Shown: positions 1 through 7,975 of the stretch, in pieces
Position numbering within the stretch: the stretch's first letter is position 1
Layout: each line of letters starts with the position of its first letter
Source: Shewanella sp. AS1
GTDB taxonomy: Bacteria > Pseudomonadota > Gammaproteobacteria > Enterobacterales > Shewanellaceae
Reading direction: 5' to 3'
Length of the DNA stretch: 64,000 nucleotides
NCBI RefSeq assembly: GCF_021412565.1
Contig: NZ_JAKCLJ010000002.1
Location: forward strand, 124,001 to 188,000
Position numbers and translations under genes: made by a program
The notes under the pieces: generated by a model
What the model was told of the DNA's origin: nothing
The model's input: the letters and a program-made list of their open reading frames with translations, nothing else
Databases searched by the model: none

Positions 1-46
1 GCGACCTAAACTTATGTTGGCAAACAAACACGAAAAGCGTTTAATT

Positions 47-77
47 CAAGCTAATGCAGATATGCTCCATTAGCTTG
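47..77 (-). terminator. Candidate terminator hairpin after the GH43 pair
   Basis: A perfect 10-bp inverted repeat (CAAGCTAATG at 47-56 with CATTAGCTTG at 68-77) lies just past the stop codon of the minus-strand GH43 gene. The run of T on the minus strand after it is weak, so it may be a terminator or only an mRNA 3'-end stem. Nothing else is recognisable in bases 1-87. Confidence 0.45.
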
Positions 78-87
78 TCTGACAAAT

Positions 88-1971
88 TTACTTATTGACC
101 TCTCTGAAGTAGAACTGCTGAGAGATAGTGCTCTTCCACACATCCTCGACTATGTTATCGCCATTGGCATAAGACTCGCCTGACACCTTCATCGAAGAGC
201 CGCCTTTACGGGAAACCACACGTAGAGAACCATTAGGCATATACTCGGCGCGCCATTCGCCATCATCGCTCGCACAGCTGCCAAGCTTCAAATTGCCCTT
301 ATCACTGACGAGACACTGTTTTGCGCTGTTCAATGATTGCAGACGGTAATAACCTTCCGATGTTGGCAATGCTTTCCACTGCTGGCAGGCGCTGGCGGTG
401 TATTCATGCTGCGCCACGTTAGCATTAGCATCTACAGCGCAGTTCTCGGCACTCACGACACGACCGCTATGAGCGTTAACGATAGCAAAGTCAGAGACAG
501 GTTCGATACGCCAGTCTGTGCAATCACCGCGGCGATTCTCGCCAGCAACCACTTCAGTACCTGATTTGCTGCTGCAACTCTTAGCTTGAATATTCTTGAT
601 TGACACTTCGTTAGCAAAACGGAACCAAGCATCCTGAGTCGCATCCACAGACCAACGCTGACAACGTGACGACACCCATGGGCCTGCACTTAAGCCTGTG
701 GCAGCTTCATCTTGACACAGCTCTTGAGTCAGGAAAGTACCGTATTGGGCACTGGCTAAGCGGTAAAGACCTTCATTCGTGGGATCGATTACCCAGCTGC
801 TGCCTTTGGCATCACAATCTGCAACCGTAATCTTTCCTTTAGCGTCAGTCACCATGCACTGATTGCTGTCATGGTTAACGATACGGTATTTAACCCCTTC
901 AACCTTGGCCGTTAGCGGGCCTTGTTCACCACTGGGGACAGGCAGTTGTTTCTTGTCAGCCATTGGCTCACCGAACACAGGCAGGCCACTCTTATCCCAA
1001 TTAATTGGCTGAGCACGCGCTGCACGGGTACCGCTACAACCATCGGTTGGTGACGAGTTACCGTGATAAATTAACCAGTCTTGAGTGCCATCGGGTGACT
1101 TAAAGAAACCGTGGTGACCCGGGCCGAACACACCGTTACCTTTGCTGAAGAATGGCTCATCGAACTTGGTCCAAGAGGCAGGATCCATAGGATCTTTGCC
1201 TGTGAGTTCTACTACCGCCAACTTGTAATCTTCTGTGTTACAAAAGCTTGAAGAGTGAACCAGGAAGGTTCTGTCATTGTGGACTATGATCTCTGGTCCT
1301 TCGTTCACATTCAGGCCCGATTTTTCCCATTCGTAATCAGGCTTAGTGATCACCTTGTGCTCTCCTACCACAGTCCAAGGGTTGGACATTTTAGCGATCA
1401 GGTTCACCTGATCGTCGCCATGCCACTCAGACCAAAGGAAATAGAGCTGACCTTCATGCTCAAAATAGCTACCGTCGATATTCCAATGATCTGGCATAGG
1501 CGTCCCTTTATAAATATAGGGACCCATAGGATTTGAACCTTCACTCTCTAGGATATGGTTGCGTTGTCCATCGAAATTCTCTTCAATGCCCGAGGTGTAT
1601 ATGACATACCAACGTAACCCTTTCTCGGTTTGCAGTGGATGAAACTCAAAGGCCCAGAAGTTACAGCAACGAGATTTATCGGCACCTGACCAGATATTAT
1701 GCGCTGGTGCGTCGGCCAAACCTTCGATAGTGGGAGATTTACGCATCACCAACTCAGATGTCCAAGTGGTGGTGGTCAGATAATAGTTACCATTGAAATA
1801 GTGCATCCAGGGATCGGCACCATTACGAAACAATGGGTTAGAAAAAGTATCACCAGCGACCTGCAATTTTTCTGCTGTTACTTGCGCAGGGGTTGCTGCC
1901 TGTGCAAGCGGAGTAGCGAAGGCTGCAGCGAGTGCCATCGCGGTTATCGATTTTTTCAATCTATGAGTCAT
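88..1971 (-). CDS. Secreted GH43 arabinofuranosidase/arabinanase with C-terminal ricin-type lectin region
   Basis: Predicted exported glycoside hydrolase acting on alpha-L-arabinosyl linkages. Residues 1-25 look like a Sec signal peptide ending AQA. A five-bladed GH43 domain spans roughly 40-345, with the expected acidic triad: Asp53 in NGADPW, Asp166 in WNIDGSYF and Glu224 in NVNEGPE. From about 355 to the end, repeated Cys/Gln-Trp patterns such as SSWVIDP and QRWSVD suggest ricin B/CBM13-like carbohydrate-binding repeats. The 627-residue length fits catalytic plus lectin modules. It lies 11 nt downstream of the endo-arabinanase gene and is probably co-transcribed with it. The substrate within the arabinan/arabinoxylan group is inferred from context and could also be arabinoxylan. 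Confidence 0.85.
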   Translation of the reverse strand: MTHRLKKSITAMALAAAFATPLAQAATPAQVTAEKLQVAGDTFSNPLFRNGADPWMHYFNGNYYLTTTTWTSELVMRKSPTIEGLADAPAHNIWSGADKSRCCNFWAFEFHPLQTEKGLRWYVIYTSGIEENFDGQRNHILESEGSNPMGPYIYKGTPMPDHWNIDGSYFEHEGQLYFLWSEWHGDDQVNLIAKMSNPWTVVGEHKVITKPDYEWEKSGLNVNEGPEIIVHNDRTFLVHSSSFCNTEDYKLAVVELTGKDPMDPASWTKFDEPFFSKGNGVFGPGHHGFFKSPDGTQDWLIYHGNSSPTDGCSGTRAARAQPINWDKSGLPVFGEPMADKKQLPVPSGEQGPLTAKVEGVKYRIVNHDSNQCMVTDAKGKITVADCDAKGSSWVIDPTNEGLYRLASAQYGTFLTQELCQDEAATGLSAGPWVSSRCQRWSVDATQDAWFRFANEVSIKNIQAKSCSSKSGTEVVAGENRRGDCTDWRIEPVSDFAIVNAHSGRVVSAENCAVDANANVAQHEYTASACQQWKALPTSEGYYRLQSLNSAKQCLVSDKGNLKLGSCASDDGEWRAEYMPNGSLRVVSRKGGSSMKVSGESYANGDNIVEDVWKSTISQQFYFREVNK

Positions 1972-1982
1972 TGTTTTTATAC

Positions 1983-3032
1983 CTACTTCTCAATTAACAC
2001 GCTTTGGTATGTATCTAATGTTGTAGGATCCACAACCGGCCAGCCATCCTTGTCCCAAGTCATTGGGATCATTTTTAGCTTCTGCAGGCCGTTATCGGCA
2101 GATTCATAAGCATGAAATACCAGATAATCTGTTCCATCAAATTCATACATGCTGTTGTGACCCAGTCCTGGCCAGGCTTTGGTGCCGTTAAGCAACTCGC
2201 TGCCTCCCCCCTTGGCCATATCTTTACCTGTCTTATCCAGATAAGGACCTGTCACAGAGGTTGAACGGCCGATGGCCATCCGATATGTACTGTCATCACC
2301 ACGACAACAGAGACCGTAAGAAACGGTTAAATAGTAGTAGTCCCCTTTCTTAAAGATGAAAGGGGCTTCGATTTGGGCCGGACCGGGTTCGGCGTCATCT
2401 TCAAATGCGGGTCTATCGAGTTTGGCAAGCGTATGCCACTCTTGCGGCTCGGCTATCGAGATCAGATCCTCATTCATCTTCACCAGTTTCATGCCGCCCC
2501 AGAAAGAGCCAAAGCTCATCCAAGGCGTGCCTTTCTCATCGATAATGATGTTAGGATCGATGGCATTCCAGTCGTCACGATAAGGCACAGACTGCAGGAT
2601 AATGCCTTTATCCTGCCACTGATAATCGCTGGAATGGGGATCTAAGGTCTTATTGACCGCAACGCCAATGGCTGAGGTGTTTTTGCCAAAGGCTGAAACC
2701 GAGTAATAAAGGTAGAAGGTGCCATTGTGCTCAAACACATCTGGGGCCCACAGATGACCATTAAATCCCGGAGCGACATCTCTGGCCCAGGTGGGTTCGG
2801 TGGCAAATACGCGGCCAGAGCCTTGCCAATGGACCTTATCTTTCGACGAGTAAATGGTAATGCCAGGGCCTGTGCTGAACAGATAGTAACTGTCACCCTC
2901 TTTGGCCATCACAGGATCATGAATACTCACTTGAGTCGCTAGGGCATGCGTGCTAAAACCCATAAGCCCAACTAAGGTCAGTGACTTTATCTGACGACTT
3001 AGGTTACTCGTGATGGTAGTGATTGCTGGCAT
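1983..3032 (-). CDS. Secreted GH43 endo-1,5-alpha-L-arabinanase type enzyme
   Basis: Likely cleaves the alpha-1,5-arabinan backbone. The protein has 349 residues, a signal peptide to about residue 32 (ALA), and a compact single GH43 propeller. The triad is Asp39 (IHDP), Asp159 (NAIDPN) and Glu222 (QIEAPF); these motifs together with FGSFWGG at about 174-180 are characteristic of arabinan endo-1,5-alpha-L-arabinosidases. It is the first gene of a two-gene minus-strand unit with the lectin-tailed GH43 and is divergent from the sugar symporter gene. Endo rather than exo mode is inferred from similarity of these motifs to known endo-arabinanases. Confidence 0.88.
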   Translation of the reverse strand: MPAITTITSNLSRQIKSLTLVGLMGFSTHALATQVSIHDPVMAKEGDSYYLFSTGPGITIYSSKDKVHWQGSGRVFATEPTWARDVAPGFNGHLWAPDVFEHNGTFYLYYSVSAFGKNTSAIGVAVNKTLDPHSSDYQWQDKGIILQSVPYRDDWNAIDPNIIIDEKGTPWMSFGSFWGGMKLVKMNEDLISIAEPQEWHTLAKLDRPAFEDDAEPGPAQIEAPFIFKKGDYYYLTVSYGLCCRGDDSTYRMAIGRSTSVTGPYLDKTGKDMAKGGGSELLNGTKAWPGLGHNSMYEFDGTDYLVFHAYESADNGLQKLKMIPMTWDKDGWPVVDPTTLDTYQSVLIEK

Positions 3033-3063
3033 CGTTTCTCCCTGTGATCCGTGTAGGCTATTT

Positions 3064-3077
3064 TAGCATTAATGCTA
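3064..3077. promoter_or_regulatory. 14-bp perfect palindrome in a divergent promoter region
   Basis: TAGCATTAATGCTA reads the same on both strands and sits between the arabinanase gene (minus) and the symporter gene (plus). It could be an operator, but it does not match the candidate AraR sites elsewhere in the window. The rest of the 3033-3235 spacer is AT-rich with no promoter I can assign confidently. Confidence 0.3.
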
Positions 3078-3235
3078 TTGTATGATGAATGATTATATCT
3101 TACTATCAATTTCACAATTAACAATCCCATCTAACAAATTTAACACTGAATTTGTCGATGTGGTTCACGTTAGTGGCAACACATAAGCTTGTGGGTGTTA
3201 ACTTAGCGTATAAAACTAAAATGAAGGGAACCTGG

Positions 3236-4633
3236 ATGAGTACGAATAAACTTTCAGTACTTGAAAAAGTGGGCTACGGCTCTGGCGATATGGCCGTCAA
3301 TGTTGTGATCTCCTCTATGATGCTGATCATTACCTACTTTTATACCGATATTTTCGGTTTAAAACCGGCCGATCTGGGCATCTTGTTTTTAGTGGTCAGG
3401 CTTATCGATGCGGTGACCGACCCACTGATGGGGATCATTAACGATAAAGTGAACACACGTTGGGGTCGGTATCGCCCTTACTTCCTTCTGATGGCAGTGC
3501 CATTCGGGATCTCAGTATTCTTAACATTCAGTACACCTGACTGGGATTACAACAGCAAGCTTATCTGGGCTTACTCCACTTATATTCTGGTCACCATCAT
3601 CTTTACCACTGTCACCATACCTTATATTTCAGTGATAGGCGTGATGACAGACGATCCCAAAGAGCGACTGTCAGCCAACGGTTACCGTCTATTCTTTGCT
3701 AAAGTGGCTGCATTTTTAGTCACCATTATTGTGCCTATCCTAGCAAAAGAGTGGGGAGGAGATAATTTGGCTTCAGGTTATCAGGCGGCGATGGGGCTAA
3801 TGGGCTTGATGGCCACCCTGCTGTTCCTGTTCTGCTTCTTTACTGTACGTGAACGTGTTGCCTATAAGGTTGAAACCAAGCCAGTTTCTACCCAATTTAA
3901 ACTGTTGCTGCAAAATGATCAGTGGCGTATCTTAGTCGCTATCTGTGTCATTGGTACCATAGGTTATGTCATTCGCGGTTCTGTGGCCGCCTATTATGCC
4001 ACCTATTACCTGGGTGGCGATGCTAAGATGTTATCGGCTTTCTTATCGACGGGTGTGGGCGCGGCGATTCTGGCCATGGTGGCCTCCACTTGGATCACCA
4101 AGCGTTTTTGTAAACTCAAACTGTTTAGATACTCTCAGATCTTGGTCGGCGTATTAAGCGTTATTATGTTCTTCGCTGTCGAACCTGGCGATGTGATGCT
4201 GGCCTTTGTGCTCTACTTCCTGATCTCCTTTGTGGTCGATCTTCACGCCCCTGTCTTCTGGTCCATTATCTCTGAAGCCGTGGATTACGGCACGGTAAAA
4301 AATGGTCAGCGTGTATCTGGGCTCGCATTTGGCGGGATCTCATTTGCACAGAAAGCGGGTATGGGCCTAGCGGGATTCGTTGTCGGTATGCTACTGACCT
4401 ACTTCGGCTATGAAGCCAATGCGGTGCAAACTGAATTTGCTCTCACAGGTATCGCATTGATGCTGACCATTATTCCTGGCTTCTTCCACACCTTGATGGG
4501 CAGCTTGATGTTTAAGTATCACATCAGCGACAGCCGCTATGAAGCGATCAAGGCCAAACTTGAAGAGATGCCATTACACCAAGTAATAGACACTGATGCT
4601 GCTGACAAAAAGGCGAATCCTGTTACTGCCTAA
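3236..4633 (+). CDS. GPH-family (MelB-like) sugar:cation symporter
   Basis: Inner-membrane major-facilitator transporter of the glycoside-pentoside-hexuronide family, probably importing arabinose or short arabino-oligosaccharides. It shows about 12 hydrophobic segments and the family signature near the N-terminus (LIDAVTDPLMG, then DKVNTRWGRYRPY). I chose the ATG at 3236 because AAGGGA sits 6 nt upstream and the resulting 465 residues match family length; an upstream in-frame ATG at 3152 would add 28 atypical residues. It lies between the GH43 pair and the GH127-type gene, so context supports an arabinoside substrate. Substrate and coupling ion are inferred. Confidence 0.87.
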   Translation: MSTNKLSVLEKVGYGSGDMAVNVVISSMMLIITYFYTDIFGLKPADLGILFLVVRLIDAVTDPLMGIINDKVNTRWGRYRPYFLLMAVPFGISVFLTFSTPDWDYNSKLIWAYSTYILVTIIFTTVTIPYISVIGVMTDDPKERLSANGYRLFFAKVAAFLVTIIVPILAKEWGGDNLASGYQAAMGLMGLMATLLFLFCFFTVRERVAYKVETKPVSTQFKLLLQNDQWRILVAICVIGTIGYVIRGSVAAYYATYYLGGDAKMLSAFLSTGVGAAILAMVASTWITKRFCKLKLFRYSQILVGVLSVIMFFAVEPGDVMLAFVLYFLISFVVDLHAPVFWSIISEAVDYGTVKNGQRVSGLAFGGISFAQKAGMGLAGFVVGMLLTYFGYEANAVQTEFALTGIALMLTIIPGFFHTLMGSLMFKYHISDSRYEAIKAKLEEMPLHQVIDTDAADKKANPVTA

Positions 4634-4676
4634 TGTTTTACTGCCAGGTGTTTTACTGCCTAGTTTTTTACTAATA
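4621..4676. repeat. Short tandem repeat across the symporter stop codon
   Basis: Units of 13, 15 and 15 nt at 4621-4633, 4634-4648 and 4649-4663 share the core TTACTGCC, and a fourth degenerate unit follows. The first unit contains the last codons and the TAA of the symporter gene, so the 3' end of the gene appears to have been duplicated into the spacer. Confidence 0.75.
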
Positions 4677-4713
4677 GTGGTCAAGGCTTTCACGCCCTCA
4701 TTAACTCAACTAT

Positions 4714-4741
4714 AAAGCTCCTTTCATTAGGAGCTTTTTTT
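4714..4741 (+). terminator. Rho-independent terminator abutting the next gene's RBS
   Basis: AAAGCTCCT (4714-4722) pairs with AGGAGCTTT (4729-4737), followed by a T run to 4741. The hairpin ends only 12 nt before the ATG of the GH127-type gene, leaving no room for a promoter between them. Either some transcripts read through from the symporter, or a promoter upstream of the hairpin is attenuated. Confidence 0.85.
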
Positions 4742-4753
4742 AGGTGAAATAAT

Positions 4754-7129
4754 ATGAAAAAAATCCTCACCGCCGCCGTGCTCATGTTAAATAGCTCTGT
4801 TGCCCTGGCACTGCAGCCTAGCCCTGTGCCCTTGCAAGATGTGCGTATTACCCATGGGCCATTTTTACACGCCCAGCAAACCGACCTGCACTATTTGATG
4901 GTGATGGATCCTGAGCGCCTACTGGCCCCTTATCGTAAAGAGGCGGGGTTACCTAACACTGCCGAAAACTATCCTAACTGGGAAGATACTGGACTTGATG
5001 GCCATATCGGTGGCCATTATTTGAGTGCCCTTGCACTTATGTATGCTTCAACCGGTGATAAGCAGGTACTTGAGCGCCTTAATTACATGATTGAAGAGCT
5101 GAGTAAATGTCAGCAAGCCCATGGCAATGGTTACCTTGGCGGTGTACCTAATGGTGCAAAATTGTGGCAATCGTTAGCCCAAGGGGATATCCGCGCCGAT
5201 CTCTTTACCCTAAACGATGCCTGGGTGCCTTGGTATAACGTGCACAAGGTGTTTGCCGGCTTAAAAGATGCCTACATCTACACAGGCAATCAACAGGCCA
5301 AGAAGATGATGGTACTGTTCAGTGACTGGATGCTTGAACTGAGCAAAAACTTAAGTGATCAGCAGTTACAGCTAATGCTGAGAACCGAGTATGGAGGACT
5401 CAATGAAACCTTAGCCGATGTCTATGACATCACAGGCAACCAGGCTTATCTGACCCTGGCTAAGCGCTATACCGATCTGTCTTTATTGAATCCTTTATTA
5501 GAACAGAAAGACGCCCTGACCGGCCTACATGCCAATACCCAGATCCCTAAAATCGTCGGTGTAGCACGTATTGCTCAGCTAGAAAACAATAAGGCCTGGC
5601 ATGACAGTGCCGATTTTTTCTGGCAAACCATAGTCAATCACAGAACCGTGTCTATCGGCGGTAACAGTGTGCGCGAGCATTTTCATCCAAGCGATGATTT
5701 CTCCAGCATGCTCGAATCTGTTGAAGGGCCTGAAACCTGTAATACTTACAATATGTTAAAACTGTCCAGGCTCCTTTATGAGGGCAATGGCGATCTTAAC
5801 TATATCGATTACTATGAGCGCGCCCTCTACAACCATATCTTGTCATCCCAAAACCCTGAGACAGGTGGCTTAGTCTACTTCACCGCCATGCGACCGAATC
5901 AATATCGCGTCTATTCAGATCCGCAGAAAAGTATGTGGTGCTGTGTCGGTTCAGGGATAGAAAACCATGCCAAATACGGTGAGATGATCTATGCCGAAGA
6001 TGATGATCAGCTGTTTGTGAACCTCTTTATCGACTCTAAGCTAAATTGGCAAGCCAAACGGGTGAAGCTGAAACAAACCACTTTGTTCCCCGATGCCGAT
6101 ACCAGTGAGATTGAGATCCTCTCCATCCCCGCTAGCAGTGCTAAATTTGGTTTGAACCTGCGCTATCCTACCTGGGTCAATGCAGGAGAACTCAAAGTCA
6201 CTGTTAATGGCAAAGCTTGGATTATCACAGCAAAGCCGGGCGAATATGTGCAGCTTGAGCGTCAATGGCAAGCGGGCGATAAAGTCACTATTACTCTGCC
6301 GATGAAGATCAGCCTGGAGCAGATGCCAGACAAATCGGCCTACTACTCTGTGCTTTATGGCCCAATCGTTTTGGCGGCGAAAACCAACCCGTTCCCTAAC
6401 GAGCAACTTGATTTTATCGCCGATGCGAGCCGTATGGGTCACATAGCCAAAGGCCCAACTTGTGAACCAGAAAATGCCCCTGTCTTTATCAGCGATGGCA
6501 CCCAGTTCCTCAAGGAGATTAAGAAAATGCCAAGCAGCACGCTTGCTTTCACCACGGGCGATGCCAAGCTAAATCTCGGAGAAAAGCTGGAGCTTATCCC
6601 CTTCTTCAGGCTGCACGACAGCCGCTATAGCGTCTACTTTGGGCAAAGCAGTGCCGATAACTGGCAAAGCCTACAAACCAGATTAGCCCAGCAGTCAAAA
6701 CTAGCAGCCGCATTGGCCGCCAGCACCTTGGACTTAGTTCAGCCTGGTGAGCAGCAGCCTGAGTCAGATCACTTCTTTGAGGCATCAAAAAGTGAAGCAG
6801 GGCTCAATGGCACCCGTCACTGGCGCCATGCCCATGACTGGTTCAGCTATCAATTAAATGCCAAAGGCGAAACTCAGCCAGTCCTACGTCTGACTTTCTT
6901 TGGCTTAGATAATCACAGGGAGTTTGATATTTTAATTGACGAGCAGTATCTCGCGACGGTTAAGCTCAGTGGTGATAAAGGGCCCGATTACTTTACTCAG
7001 TCCTTCCCTATTCCAGCTAAGTTGCTCAAAGACGCTAGCCAGCCACTCAGAGTTAAATTTAAGGCTAAGCCTGGTTCTATCGCCGGTGGTTTATATGAAG
7101 TTCGCCTAATGAAACCTGAACGTAAATAA
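4754..7129 (+). CDS. Secreted beta-L-arabinofuranosidase, GH127/GH146 type (DUF1680)
   Basis: Predicted exported retaining enzyme releasing beta-linked L-arabinofuranose, as found in hydroxyproline-rich plant glycoproteins and pectic side chains. A signal peptide covers residues 1-19 (VALA). The zinc-thiolate centre known from HypBA1 is visible: Glu327 and Cys329 in EGPETCNTY, and Cys396-Cys397 in MWCCVGSG, one of which is the expected nucleophile. Glu308 in NSVREHF is a candidate acid/base. An (alpha/alpha)6-barrel would cover about 30-440, followed by beta-sandwich domains. At 791 residues it is longer than HypBA1 and nearer in size to GH146 members. It follows the symporter gene across a terminator. 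Confidence 0.88.
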   Translation: MKKILTAAVLMLNSSVALALQPSPVPLQDVRITHGPFLHAQQTDLHYLMVMDPERLLAPYRKEAGLPNTAENYPNWEDTGLDGHIGGHYLSALALMYASTGDKQVLERLNYMIEELSKCQQAHGNGYLGGVPNGAKLWQSLAQGDIRADLFTLNDAWVPWYNVHKVFAGLKDAYIYTGNQQAKKMMVLFSDWMLELSKNLSDQQLQLMLRTEYGGLNETLADVYDITGNQAYLTLAKRYTDLSLLNPLLEQKDALTGLHANTQIPKIVGVARIAQLENNKAWHDSADFFWQTIVNHRTVSIGGNSVREHFHPSDDFSSMLESVEGPETCNTYNMLKLSRLLYEGNGDLNYIDYYERALYNHILSSQNPETGGLVYFTAMRPNQYRVYSDPQKSMWCCVGSGIENHAKYGEMIYAEDDDQLFVNLFIDSKLNWQAKRVKLKQTTLFPDADTSEIEILSIPASSAKFGLNLRYPTWVNAGELKVTVNGKAWIITAKPGEYVQLERQWQAGDKVTITLPMKISLEQMPDKSAYYSVLYGPIVLAAKTNPFPNEQLDFIADASRMGHIAKGPTCEPENAPVFISDGTQFLKEIKKMPSSTLAFTTGDAKLNLGEKLELIPFFRLHDSRYSVYFGQSSADNWQSLQTRLAQQSKLAAALAASTLDLVQPGEQQPESDHFFEASKSEAGLNGTRHWRHAHDWFSYQLNAKGETQPVLRLTFFGLDNHREFDILIDEQYLATVKLSGDKGPDYFTQSFPIPAKLLKDASQPLRVKFKAKPGSIAGGLYEVRLMKPERK

Positions 7130-7152
7130 ACGAATAAAAAACGATAAAACAA

Positions 7153-7183
7153 AAAAGCGAGCAGTTACCCTGCTCGCTTTTTC
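7153..7183 (+). terminator. Terminator of the symporter/GH127 unit
   Basis: AAGCGAGCAG and CTGCTCGCTT form a strong stem with A and T runs on either side, just past the stop codon at 7129. The following 7190-7388 stretch is AT-rich; I see no gene in it, and the promoter of the lipoprotein gene probably lies there. Confidence 0.88.
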
Positions 7184-7388
7184 ATTTTTACCGCAAATTT
7201 TAGCCTGAAACTTTCTTTCTGTGAGCGACTGAAAAAATCACATCTTCTCCCATGCATTCACTCTGTTCAAAGGCACTTTTATTTACACAATGTAGTGGTG
7301 GCGATTCACTTCACTTTACTTTACTAGATGATTTTAATAAAAAATAGTAACCTAGTTGTCAGTCTAATACTTATCGGAAACATGGATT

Positions 7389-7877
7389 ATGTTCAGAAAA
7401 ATCTCTCTAATATTAACAGCGCTGTTACTCACTGGTTGTGCGAACAATGCCATTGTTGAGCTTCAAAAGGCAGATTCGAATTCTCTTAAAAACAAAACCA
7501 TAGAAATCATTGATGATGGCCGAACTAAAAACTCAATCAAATATGTCATTACCAGCAAACTTAACGATTATGGATTTCAATATCAAGTCGTTGATATTTC
7601 CGTGGCGAATGCTAAAGACACTGATAACCCTAAACTGACCTACTCAGCTAACTGGTGGTGGGATGTCGCAAGTTACATGCGATATTTGAATATCGAAATT
7701 AAAGATCAGGATAAAACCATCGCCCTCGTAAAAATAGATACTGTAAAGTGCGGTGGTTACGATAAATTTGGTTCTGCTCAAGAGCGCACCGAAATCTCTT
7801 TAGAATTGTTATTAAGTGATTTGAGCAAAGAAGAGGCTAATGAACTTATTTGTCTTGGCCGAAAACCAATTAAATAG
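7389..7877 (+). CDS. Small predicted lipoprotein of unknown function
   Basis: A 162-residue protein with a signal sequence and a lipobox LLTGC placing the lipidated Cys at residue 17, so it is probably membrane-anchored and periplasmic. The rest is a mixed alpha/beta domain with two Trp-rich and Lys-rich stretches (SANWWWDV, RYLNIEIKDQDK) and two further Cys near residues 120 and 155. I do not recognise a characterised family. It has its own terminator on each side and lies between two arabinan-use units, but nothing in the sequence ties it to sugar metabolism. It may be an unrelated insertion. Confidence 0.75.
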   Translation: MFRKISLILTALLLTGCANNAIVELQKADSNSLKNKTIEIIDDGRTKNSIKYVITSKLNDYGFQYQVVDISVANAKDTDNPKLTYSANWWWDVASYMRYLNIEIKDQDKTIALVKIDTVKCGGYDKFGSAQERTEISLELLLSDLSKEEANELICLGRKPIK

Positions 7878-7920
7878 GCATTAGCTTATTAACTAAAGGT
7901 CTCACACCTGTCTAAACCTA

Positions 7921-7947
7921 AAAGCGCCTACTCAAGTAGGCACTTTT
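7921..7947. terminator. Bidirectional terminator between convergent genes
   Basis: AAGCGCCTAC pairs with GTAGGCACTT (one mismatch) with A/T runs on both sides. It lies between the lipoprotein gene (plus) and the last gene of the minus-strand transporter operon. Confidence 0.8.
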
Positions 7948-7975
7948 TCAGATAGATTAAGCAAAACAGACTGGA

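Noticed and set aside
3033..3235. Possible AraR operator ahead of the symporter and arabinanase genes (TTGTATGATGA at 3078-3088)
   Set aside because: It keeps only one half of the TnGTnnnACnA pattern, so it is too weak to list as a site.
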